Shown: positions 14,944-21,972 of the stretch, piece after piece
Numbering within the stretch: position 1 is the stretch's first letter
Layout of the letters: each line of letters begins with the position of its first letter
Assembly: GCA_021841795.1 (NCBI GenBank)
Contig: JAKCDN010000009.1
Span: forward strand, 1-21,972
DNA length: 21,972 nt
Reading direction: 5' to 3'
DNA from: Acidobacteriota bacterium
Lineage (GTDB): Bacteria > Acidobacteriota > Terriglobia > Terriglobales > Acidobacteriaceae
Translations under genes and position numbers: made by a program
The notes under the pieces: generated by a model
Database searches by the model: none
What the model saw: the letters and a program-made list of their open reading frames with translations, nothing else
Told to the model about the DNA's origin: nothing

Positions 14944-15786
14944 ATGAAACCTCATCTTCGAGCCGCGGGGCTCTTCCTCGTCTTCACCGCGCTGGCTGCC
15001 GGTTCGGCATGCGCCGCCGAGGCCTCCTTTGAACGCGATCTCACCGTAAGCGGCGCTCTGAACCTCAGCGTCGTCACCGGCGCGGGATCCATTCATCTCA
15101 GCAGCGGACCCGCCGGCCACGTGCATATCGTCGGACGCATCAAGTCGCGCTGGGGCGCCGACGAAACCACGGTGCGGCAGATCGCGGACCATCCGCCCAT
15201 CGAGCAGGCAGACGGCTCCGTGCGCATCGGCTTCATGCACGAAAATCTCCACAACATCAGCATCGATTATGAGATTCAGGCTCCGCCCGGCGCGCTTCTC
15301 GCCGCCGCTTCCGGCTCCGGCGACATCGTTGACAACGGCGTAGGCACAGGCGCCCGCCTCAAAACCGGCTCCGGATCGGTCCGCGCCCTGGCCCTGCAAG
15401 GTGGCTGCACCGTCGGAACCGGCTCCGGAAGCATCTACGCCGAACTCGCCGGCCTCGGCGACGTGAAAGCCGAAACCGGCTCCGGTTCAATCGAGATCAG
15501 GAACCTCCACGGCGGCCTGCGCGCCGAAACCGGCTCCGGCAGCATCCGCGCCGCCGGCGTGCCCTCCGCCGGCTGGCGGCTTGATACCGGCTCCGGAAGC
15601 ATCGAGATCTGGACCGGCTCCGCCGCCTTCAGCCTCGACGCCCAGACCGGCTCCGGAAGCATCAGCAGCGATCGCGAAATCGCCATGCGCGGGGAGGTGG
15701 GACACCATCATGTCACCGGCGCCGTCGGCGGTGGCGGGCCCACGGTGCGCCTTGAAACCGGCTCCGGAAGCATTCGCATCCACTAA
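14944..15786 (+). CDS. Secreted DUF4097-like beta-strand repeat protein with TGSGSI rungs
   Basis: This 280-residue protein begins with a signal peptide (about 1-24, LFLVFTALAAGSACA). Mature sequence is dominated by a TGSGS(I/V) motif at residues 141, 159, 178, 196, 215, 235 and 272, with weaker copies TGAGSI (45) and SGSGDI (123). The step is 18 to 20 residues, which fits one turn of a beta-helix or stacked beta sheet as predicted for the DUF4097 group. No catalytic residues are recognisable, and the biological role of such proteins is poorly known (cell-envelope or adhesion roles are guesses). The ATG at 14944 has GGAG six bases upstream, better than the TTG four codons earlier. It is divergent from the CNNM gene and convergent with the acid phosphatase. 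It is unlikely to be a lipoprotein, because the Cys at 23 lacks a good lipobox. Confidence 0.82.
   Translation: MKPHLRAAGLFLVFTALAAGSACAAEASFERDLTVSGALNLSVVTGAGSIHLSSGPAGHVHIVGRIKSRWGADETTVRQIADHPPIEQADGSVRIGFMHENLHNISIDYEIQAPPGALLAAASGSGDIVDNGVGTGARLKTGSGSVRALALQGGCTVGTGSGSIYAELAGLGDVKAETGSGSIEIRNLHGGLRAETGSGSIRAAGVPSAGWRLDTGSGSIEIWTGSAAFSLDAQTGSGSISSDREIAMRGEVGHHHVTGAVGGGGPTVRLETGSGSIRIH
15307..15783 (+). repeat. Intragenic repeat array encoding TGSGSI every 18-20 residues
   Basis: The DNA core ACCGGCTCCGG recurs in phase through this part of the gene, with spacings of 54 to 60 bases and one double gap of 111 bases. The sequence between cores is diverged. This is therefore an old protein-level repeat held by structure rather than a fresh tandem duplication. 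Confidence 0.8.
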
Positions 15787-15876
15787 AGCATCTCGCCGGC
15801 GGATGCGGCCTCAAGACTGCCGCCTCCGCGGAAAACTCCCATCCCCGCCGCCGACGGAGCCATGCCGCAGCCGCAG

Positions 15877-16608
15877 CTAGGGAATCAGATAGTACGGATC
15901 AGGATACTTCACCGAAAGCTCCGCCTCCGGTTTGCCCTTCAGGTCGCTCCACTGGTCGCCCACGTTCAGCGCCAGCCTATATCCCTGGGCCGCAAACTCC
16001 GCGCGCGCTTCCTGCTTGTATCTGCTCGCCGTCTCTGACCTCTGATCGGCCCGCCGCATCACCAGCGCCTGCCAGTTGTCGAAGCCCTGCGCGCGCAGGT
16101 TGCGCTCCGTGGCCTCGCGCTGCGGCTCCGGTCGCCCCGTCAGAAACAGAATACTGACTCCCAGCCGCTGCGCCTCCTTGTACAGCCGCAGCGTGCCGGG
16201 AATCGCCGGCGCCTGCGCGCTGTTGACCCATGCATCGAACGCCGCCGCGTTGTAGGCAAAACCCGCCTTCGCCTCTTCCTGATAATTCGACAGTGTGGTC
16301 TCGTCGATATCCAGAATCAACGCCAGCTTCTCGCCCCGGCCGCGATGCGCCGCCCGCCGGCGAAGAAACGCCACCGCGCGATCCGCCTGCCTGTCCAGAT
16401 CGTGCGCCAGGCAGCCGCAGGTGCACGTGCAGTCGTGGTACTGCCGCAGCTCTTGTTTCAGCGTGTCGAGATTGGGAATCCGCTCGGCCTGTGCATCGAC
16501 GCTGAATGCCGGCGCCGGCCCGGCCTGCGCCGCCGGCCCGTTCGTCCCCGACTGCCCCATCGCAGCCGCCGCCATCGCCAGCCCCAGGAACAGTATGCGA
16601 GAGTTCAT
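15877..16608 (-). CDS. Exported HAD acid phosphatase, class B / subfamily IIIB type
   Basis: This 243-residue protein has a signal peptide (about 1-18, then a Gly/Ala/Pro-rich stretch) and the HAD acid phosphatase motifs: LALILDIDETTLSNY (catalytic Asp pair at 100 and 102), SILFLTGRPE (motif II), and LNVGDQWSDLKG (motif IV). The family removes phosphate from nucleotides or other monoesters in the periplasm or outer surface. An unusual run C60-T-C62-T-C64-G-C66 stands in the helix just before the catalytic core, in the place where relatives have a plain YHDSG-type sequence. It could bind metal or form disulfides; this is not a known feature of the family to me. The gene is divergent from the SGNH hydrolase gene and converges on the TGSGSI-repeat gene, 90 bases away. 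Confidence 0.85.
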   Translation of the reverse strand: MNSRILFLGLAMAAAAMGQSGTNGPAAQAGPAPAFSVDAQAERIPNLDTLKQELRQYHDCTCTCGCLAHDLDRQADRAVAFLRRRAAHRGRGEKLALILDIDETTLSNYQEEAKAGFAYNAAAFDAWVNSAQAPAIPGTLRLYKEAQRLGVSILFLTGRPEPQREATERNLRAQGFDNWQALVMRRADQRSETASRYKQEARAEFAAQGYRLALNVGDQWSDLKGKPEAELSVKYPDPYYLIP

Positions 16609-16699
16609 TTCACCCCTCCGCCGGCCAGGTCCAACAGATCATCATAAAACTCCATGCCGCCCGCGCCGCTTCGGCTGGCTCACCCCCGGCACAATTGCC

Positions 16700-16705
16700 T
16701 ACAAT
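16700..16705 (+). promoter_or_regulatory. Possible -10 box for the SGNH-GH3 operon
   Basis: TACAAT matches five of six bases of TATAAT and lies 63 bases before the ATG at 16769, in the divergent gap 16609-16768. The expected -35 region has only weak matches, so confidence is limited. Confidence 0.35.
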
Positions 16706-16723
16706 CGAAACGCGCATGTTCGC

Positions 16724-16742
16724 CGCGAATTGTCGCGTTTTT
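16724..16742 (+). terminator. Short hairpin with T tract in the 5' leader of the SGNH-GH3 operon
   Basis: CGCGA (16724-16728), loop ATTG, TCGCG (16733-16737) and then TTTTT form a small intrinsic-terminator-like element. A second T run follows at 16747-16751. It sits between the putative promoter and the start codon, not after a gene, so attenuation of the operon is a possible role. The stem is only 5 base pairs, so this could also be chance. Confidence 0.35.
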
Positions 16743-16768
16743 AAACTTTTTCAGAGTGGAGACTCCAG

Positions 16769-17611
<843 letters not shown>

Positions 17612-17673
17612 CCGCGGCTCTCCCATAACCTGCGCCGGTCCATGCGCCCTCGCGCTGAAAGGTTCTGTTCTCC

Positions 17674-19962
17674 ATGCTCCCCCGCTTTCATCCAACGCCT
17701 CTCTCTCTGCGCGGCGCTCTCGCCTTGGCCGCCGCGCTCTGCGCCGTGCCGCTCGCCCCGGCGTCCCTGGCCGCGCAGCCGCCGACACGCTCCGGCGCGC
17801 CCGCTCTCTACCGTCAGGCCGACGCCCCGATTGAAAGCCGCCTCGATGACCTGCTTGCCCGTATGACCGTCGCAGAAAAGGTCCGCCAGCTCGACATGTA
17901 CCACGGCGCAAAAGAGCTCATGAGCGCGCAGATCGACGAGTCGCACACCCCGCCCGACGCCGTCTTTTCCCCCGATAAAGCCCAGGCGCTCCTGGGTTCG
18001 CTCGGCATCGGCAGCATTCACGATCTCTATCCCACCCCGCAGCAGGCCAACGCCATTCAACGCTGGGTCATTGCCCATAACCGGCTCGGCATTCCCGCCC
18101 TCTTTATTGAGGAGGGCCTGCTCGGATTCAACACCGGCACCGTCTTTCCCGCTCCGCTCAACCTCGCCGCCACCTGGAATCCCTCCATCGCCCGCCAGAC
18201 CGCTGCCGCCATCGCCGCTGAAGCCCGCTCCACCGGAGCCGACATGATCCTGGCTCCGGTTCTCGACGTCGCCCGCGATCCCCGCTGGGGCCGCGTCGAA
18301 GAGGACTTCGGCGAGGATCCCTATCTGACCGGACAATTAGGCCTGGCTTACGTTCAGGGCGCGCAAGGCCAAAGCCTCGACACCGATCACACCGTCGTCG
18401 CCGAGCCCAAGCACTTTGCAGGGCACGGCTCGCCCGAGGCCGGCACCAACACCTCGCCCGTCCACATCGGCGAGCGCGAACTGCGTTCCATCATGCTCAA
18501 GTCCTTCGAGCCCGCGCTCCGCGACGGCCACGCCATGGCCGTCATGGCCGCCTATCACGAGATCGACGGCATTCCCATCACCGCCGATCCCATGCTCCTC
18601 AACGGCATCCTCCGCGGTGAATGGGGCTTCAAGGGATTCGTGCTCTCCGACCTCGGCGCCATCCGGCAGCTCTACGACGTGCATTATGTCGCGCCCACGC
18701 CCAAAGACGCCGCCTGCATGGCCATTCGCTCCGGCGTTGACATGCAGTTCTACGACTTCCCCCACGATGTCTTCCAGCAGGCCCTCATCGATTGCGTCCA
18801 CGATGGATCGCTCCCCCAGGCCGACCTCGACCGCGCCGTGCGTTCCGTGCTGCGCGTCAAGTTTATGCTCGGCCTCTTCGACCATCCCTTCGTCGACCCC
18901 GCCCTCAAAGCTACCGTTTGGCGCTCGCCCGCCCATCTCGCCGTCTCCCTCCAGTCGGCGCGCGAGTCCATGACTCTGCTCAAGAACGATAACCATCTGC
19001 TGCCGCTTTCCAAATCGCTGCGGCGCATCGCCGTCATCGGACCCAACGCCAACGCCGCGCGCTACGCCGATTACGAAAATGAGAAAAACGGCCGCCGCAT
19101 CACCATGCTCGACGGCATTCGCGCCCTCCTGCCTCACGCCGGCATCTCCTTCAACGACGGCAGCGACATCCCCGCCGCCGTGGCCGCCGCCCGCGGCGCC
19201 GATGTCGTCATCCTCGGCCTCGGCGAGCGCCAGGGCATCTCCGGCGAGGGCAACGACCGCTCCAACCTCGACCTTCCCGGCAATCAGGAACAGCTCCTTG
19301 AAGCCGTCATGGCCGCCGGCAAGCCCACCGTGCTCGTGCTTCAGAACGGCAGGCCTCTGACCATCGGCTGGGCCAAGGACCACGTCCCCGCCATCCTTGA
19401 AGCCTGGTACCCCGGCGAGTTCGGCGGCCAGGCCATCGCGGAAACCCTCTTCGGCGACAACAATCCCGCCGGACGGCTCACCATCTCGTTCCCCCGCTCC
19501 ACCGGCCAGCTCCCCGACTACTACAACTCCGATCCATCCCGCGTCCTCAAATACCGCGACAGCGACGGCAAGCCGCTCTTCCCCTTCGGCTTCGGATTGA
19601 GCTACTCCGCCTTCCGCTACGACCATCTGGTGGCGCTGCCGCCCGCTCAGGGCGTAAACGGCGAAATCCGCATCACCGTCGACGTCACCAACACCGGCAG
19701 CGTGGAAGGCGATGAAGTGGCGCAGCTCTACATGCGCGAAGATGTGAACAGCGTGGAAACGCCCCGTCGCTCGCTCCAGGGCTTCTCGCGCATCCGCCTC
19801 AAGCCGCGGCAGACCGCGACCGTCACCTTCCGCGTCCCCTGCAGCCAGCTGGCGGTCTGGAACACCGCCGGCCAATGGGCCGTCGAGCCCGGCAACTTTA
19901 CCGCCTGGGTCGGCGCTTCCTCTGAGGCCGCGCTCAGCACCCGGTTCGCGCTCAAGCCCTAG
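17674..19962 (+). CDS. Secreted GH3 exo-glycosidase (beta-glucosidase / beta-xylosidase type)
   Basis: This 762-residue enzyme has a signal peptide (about 1-34), a GH3 N-terminal TIM barrel (about 55-400), an alpha/beta sandwich (about 430-645) and a fibronectin-III-like domain (about 670-755, VDVTNTGSVEGDEVAQLYM). Substrate-binding motifs RDPRWGRVEEDFGEDPY and KHFAGHG are present. The catalytic Asp is D326 in GFVLSDLGAI, where many relatives have SDW. E525 in GISGEGNDRSNLDLPG is the likely acid/base. This pattern resembles BglX-type beta-glucosidases that act on beta-1,4 or beta-1,3 gluco-oligosaccharides or xylo-oligosaccharides. The ATG at 17674 has AAGG about 11 bases upstream. It follows the SGNH esterase by 62 bases and ends 34 bases from the convergent iscX gene. 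Confidence 0.93.
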   Translation: MLPRFHPTPLSLRGALALAAALCAVPLAPASLAAQPPTRSGAPALYRQADAPIESRLDDLLARMTVAEKVRQLDMYHGAKELMSAQIDESHTPPDAVFSPDKAQALLGSLGIGSIHDLYPTPQQANAIQRWVIAHNRLGIPALFIEEGLLGFNTGTVFPAPLNLAATWNPSIARQTAAAIAAEARSTGADMILAPVLDVARDPRWGRVEEDFGEDPYLTGQLGLAYVQGAQGQSLDTDHTVVAEPKHFAGHGSPEAGTNTSPVHIGERELRSIMLKSFEPALRDGHAMAVMAAYHEIDGIPITADPMLLNGILRGEWGFKGFVLSDLGAIRQLYDVHYVAPTPKDAACMAIRSGVDMQFYDFPHDVFQQALIDCVHDGSLPQADLDRAVRSVLRVKFMLGLFDHPFVDPALKATVWRSPAHLAVSLQSARESMTLLKNDNHLLPLSKSLRRIAVIGPNANAARYADYENEKNGRRITMLDGIRALLPHAGISFNDGSDIPAAVAAARGADVVILGLGERQGISGEGNDRSNLDLPGNQEQLLEAVMAAGKPTVLVLQNGRPLTIGWAKDHVPAILEAWYPGEFGGQAIAETLFGDNNPAGRLTISFPRSTGQLPDYYNSDPSRVLKYRDSDGKPLFPFGFGLSYSAFRYDHLVALPPAQGVNGEIRITVDVTNTGSVEGDEVAQLYMREDVNSVETPRRSLQGFSRIRLKPRQTATVTFRVPCSQLAVWNTAGQWAVEPGNFTAWVGASSEAALSTRFALKP

Positions 19963-19996
19963 CGCAACTCCTGGCAGCCGTAACCCGCGCCCTGCC

Positions 19997-20212
19997 TCAC
20001 CGCCCCGCCGTATACTCTTCGAGCCACGCCATCTGGATCGCCTCCAGGCGTGGCTCGTTCGACTTCATCGGGTCATCGGCGAATCCTTCCAGCTCCGTCA
20101 CATAGCGGCGCAGATCCGTAAACCGCACCGTCAGCGGATCCAGCTCCGGATGCCTCTCCGCCAGGCGCAGCCCGATCTCTTCCGCGTCCGTCCACAGCAT
20201 CTCGCGCTCCAT
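19997..20212 (-). CDS. iscX: IscX, small acidic Fe-S cluster assembly accessory protein
   Basis: This 71-residue acidic protein matches the IscX (YfhJ) pattern: LWTDAEEIGLRL, then DLDP-like ELDPLTVRFTDLRRYV, then GFADDPMKSNEPRLEAIQMAWLEEY. IscX binds the cysteine desulfurase IscS and iron or frataxin and tunes Fe-S assembly. Length is the family norm. The ATG at 20212 has GGAGG 4 bases upstream; an internal ATG four codons on would give MLWTD, closer to the usual N-terminus. It starts 9 bases after the fdx stop, and its ribosome site lies in that gap, so it is the last gene of the isc operon seen here. It converges with the GH3 gene. Confidence 0.92.
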   Translation of the reverse strand: MEREMLWTDAEEIGLRLAERHPELDPLTVRFTDLRRYVTELEGFADDPMKSNEPRLEAIQMAWLEEYTAGR

Positions 20213-20221
20213 CCCGCCTCC

Positions 20222-20647
20222 TCACTCCGGCCGTGCCGCCGCCCGCCTGCCCTCGGAAACATAGTTCCGGTTCCAGCGCGGAATCTCCACCACGTAGTTG
20301 CCCGGCCGCGCAATCACCGCCTGGCAGCCCAGCCGCGAGTTCAACTGCTGGTCGGCCGCCAGCTCCAGCCGGTCCAGCTCGTCGTCCTCCGCCGCGCTCA
20401 ATCCTTCCCCGCCTTCTTTCACCCACACATGGCACGTCGTGCAGGCGCACGACCCGCCGCACGCATGTTCCAGCTCGATGCCGCAGTGCTCCGCCACATC
20501 CAGAAACGACATCGGCCTTCCATGACGGCCCCACGGCAGCGTCCCAAATTCGAACTCCACCGTCCGCCCCTCGGGAAGAAATGTCACCCGAACCAGCTTC
20601 TCGCGCGCGATCGCCGGCAAAGTTCGGCCTGCGCTTCCGTCAGGCAT
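20222..20647 (-). CDS. fdx: ISC-type adrenodoxin-like [2Fe-2S] ferredoxin
   Basis: This 141-residue protein is the electron carrier of Fe-S assembly. The four cluster cysteines fit the ISC ferredoxin spacing C-x5-C-x2-C-x35-C: C63, C69, C72 and C108, in EHACGGSCACTTCHVWV and RLGCQAVI. An extra Cys at 67 is shared with the E. coli protein. The conserved end EIPRWNRNYVSEG resembles the E. coli Fdx tail. It is longer than E. coli Fdx, mainly from about 15 N-terminal residues and a WGRHGRP insertion before the cluster. I start at the ATG at 20647 with GGAGGT 9 bases upstream; a longer frame to 20701 exists but adds unlike sequence. It lies between hscA and iscX, the normal isc order. Confidence 0.92.
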   Translation of the reverse strand: MPDGSAGRTLPAIAREKLVRVTFLPEGRTVEFEFGTLPWGRHGRPMSFLDVAEHCGIELEHACGGSCACTTCHVWVKEGGEGLSAAEDDELDRLELAADQQLNSRLGCQAVIARPGNYVVEIPRWNRNYVSEGRRAAARPE

Positions 20648-20737
20648 TGCTCGTGGACCTCCCGGCGGCTTCAGCCGCTCCGCTCCATCGCCGGTCCGCA
20701 CACATGGATCGGAAGACCAACCCCGCCGGCCCCGCTC

Positions 20738-21972
20738 TCATTCGAACTCCGCCGGCGCCACCGCGTGCGGCGCGGTGATGCTCTCTTTCACCTTTTCCCC
20801 GGCCTCGCTCATCGTCTTGCCGCGAATCGCGCTCGTCACCGCGGCATCCATCATCAGCTCCGCAAAGCGGCGTGTCGCCTTGTCCAGAGCCGCAATCGCC
20901 TGCCCGATCGCCAGCGGGTTCTGCGTGCCCTTCACCCGCGCCAGCCAGTCCCGCGCCGCCGTAATGCCCCGCTGCTCCTCCGCGCTCATCTGGCCCCACG
21001 CCGCGCTCTCCGGCGCTCTGCCAACCGCGGCCAGAATCGTATCCGCCTCCCTGCGCGCGTCAATCAGAAGCCGCTTCGCAAAATCCTCTTCCGCATGCTC
21101 GAATGAATCCAGAATCATGCTCTCCACCTGCGCTTCCGTCAGTCCGTAGGTCGGCTTCACCTCAATCTCCGCCGCCTTGCCCGACCGCTGCTCCAGCGCC
21201 GTGACCCGCAGAATCCCGTCGGCGTCGATCAGAAATCTGACCTCGATCCGCGGCAGCCCCGCCGCCATCGCCGGAATCCCCTTCAGGTCGAACCGCGCCA
21301 GCGACCGGCAGTCGGCCGCCAGCTCGCGCTCCCCCTGCACCACGTGGATCGCCACGCTCGTCTGTCCGTCCACTCCGGTCGTAAAGTGCTCCGTCGCCGT
21401 CGCGGGAATGGTCGCGTTCCGCTGGATGATATGCGCTACCGTCCCGCCCAGCGCCTCGATGCCCAGCGAGAGCGGGGTCACGTCCAGCAGCAGCATCTCC
21501 TCGCTGCTCTCTGACGTCCCCGCCAGAATCCCCGCCTGCACCGCCGCCCCCAGCGCAACCACCTCGTCGGGATTCAGATCCGTATGCGGCTTCTTGCCCC
21601 GCTCGCTCAGCCGGAACACCTCGTCCACCAGCGCCCGCACCGCGGGAATCCGCGTCGAGCCGCCCACCAGCACCACCTCGTCGATCTCCTCCGCCCGTAT
21701 GCCCGCATCCGCCAGCGCCTGCCGGCACGGGCCCGCGGTGCGCGCCAGCACCGGCTCCACCACCGCCTCGAACACCGCCCTCGGAATCTCGCGCTGGTAA
21801 CGGTCGCCGTTCGGCAGCTCAAAGTCCAGTTGCGCCGACGCCTCGCTCGAGAGCCGCACCTTCGCGTCGATCGCCATCTTGCGCAGTGCCTGCACCGCGC
21901 CCGCATGCGCGCGCAGATCTACCCCGTGCTCCGCGTGAACCTCGTCCAGCGCGATCGCCAGCAGCAGATTGT
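20738..21972 (-). CDS. hscA: HscA, Hsp70-type chaperone for Fe-S cluster transfer (N-terminus beyond window)
   Basis: About 410 C-terminal residues are visible and the frame stays open to the right edge, so roughly the first third (ATPase lobe I) is missing. Hsp70 motifs include VVLVGGSTRIPAVRALV and DLNPDEVVALGAAVQAG in the second ATPase lobe. The interdomain segment LLLDVTPLSLGIEALGG follows, then the substrate-binding beta domain and a helical lid. HscA, with HscB, helps move clusters from IscU to client proteins. The HscA rather than DnaK assignment rests mainly on the fdx and iscX genes directly downstream, the short lid end (no DnaK-like acidic Gly-rich tail) and the linker. It is separated from fdx by 90 bases. 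Confidence 0.9.
   Translation of the reverse strand, partial: NLLLAIALDEVHAEHGVDLRAHAGAVQALRKMAIDAKVRLSSEASAQLDFELPNGDRYQREIPRAVFEAVVEPVLARTAGPCRQALADAGIRAEEIDEVVLVGGSTRIPAVRALVDEVFRLSERGKKPHTDLNPDEVVALGAAVQAGILAGTSESSEEMLLLDVTPLSLGIEALGGTVAHIIQRNATIPATATEHFTTGVDGQTSVAIHVVQGERELAADCRSLARFDLKGIPAMAAGLPRIEVRFLIDADGILRVTALEQRSGKAAEIEVKPTYGLTEAQVESMILDSFEHAEEDFAKRLLIDARREADTILAAVGRAPESAAWGQMSAEEQRGITAARDWLARVKGTQNPLAIGQAIAALDKATRRFAELMMDAAVTSAIRGKTMSEAGEKVKESITAPHAVAPAEFE

Noticed and set aside
13307..14947. Long plus-strand frame across the CNNM/CorC gene
   Set aside because: The composition is Arg/Gln/His-rich and repetitive, as expected for a mirror frame. The minus-strand protein has complete DUF21, CBS and CorC domains.

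Overview
This window is a GC-rich bacterial chromosome segment whose codons mostly end in C or G. The gene mix suggests a free-living, polymer-degrading soil bacterium: Tat-exported GH127 and DUF2961/GH172 enzymes, a GH3 enzyme beside an SGNH esterase, an isc cluster, and a soluble PRC/MgtE_N/CBS protein. My best guess is Acidobacteriota (Terriglobia-like). That rests on gene content and protein style, not on a marker gene. I see no tRNA, rRNA, transposase, integrase or CRISPR array.

Layout. The left edge holds the start of an anti-sigma-factor kinase (minus, cut by the edge). Divergent from it are a soluble PRC-barrel/MgtE_N/CBS protein and an unrecognised four-helix membrane protein (plus). 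Next comes a minus-strand pair reading GH127 (beta-L-arabinofuranosidase family) then GH172/DUF2961, both with Tat signals. Divergent from that pair is an Nramp-family transporter with an altered metal site.

From 14824 down to 7688 six minus-strand genes follow one another: CNNM/CorC-type CBS membrane protein, aldose 1-epimerase, a 760-residue desaturase-Rieske-NqrF-like fusion, a sugar-phosphate-isomerase-like TIM barrel, a HAD phosphatase and a Nudix hydrolase. The middle three are physically coupled: a 4-base ATGA overlap, then a stop codon directly abutting the next start. The fusion looks like the rhizopine proteins MocD (diiron oxygenase), MocE (Rieske ferredoxin) and MocF (reductase) joined in one chain. 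The gene after it is of the same broad fold class as MocC. Together they suggest oxidative O-demethylation or hydroxylation of a methylated sugar or cyclitol. This is the most interesting locus in the window.

The right part has a secreted beta-helix-like protein built on a TGSGSI repeat (plus), an exported class-IIIB-type HAD acid phosphatase with an odd CxCxCxC cluster (minus), and an SGNH esterase plus GH3 glycosidase operon (plus). It ends with the tail of an isc operon on the minus strand: hscA (cut by the right edge), fdx and iscX.

Themes. Four secreted glycan-active enzymes indicate plant or microbial polysaccharide use. Three proteins (MgtE_N/CBS, Nramp, CNNM/CorC) belong to families linked to divalent cations, chiefly magnesium. 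The Fe-S assembly genes are housekeeping. All gaps between genes are shorter than 300 bases.
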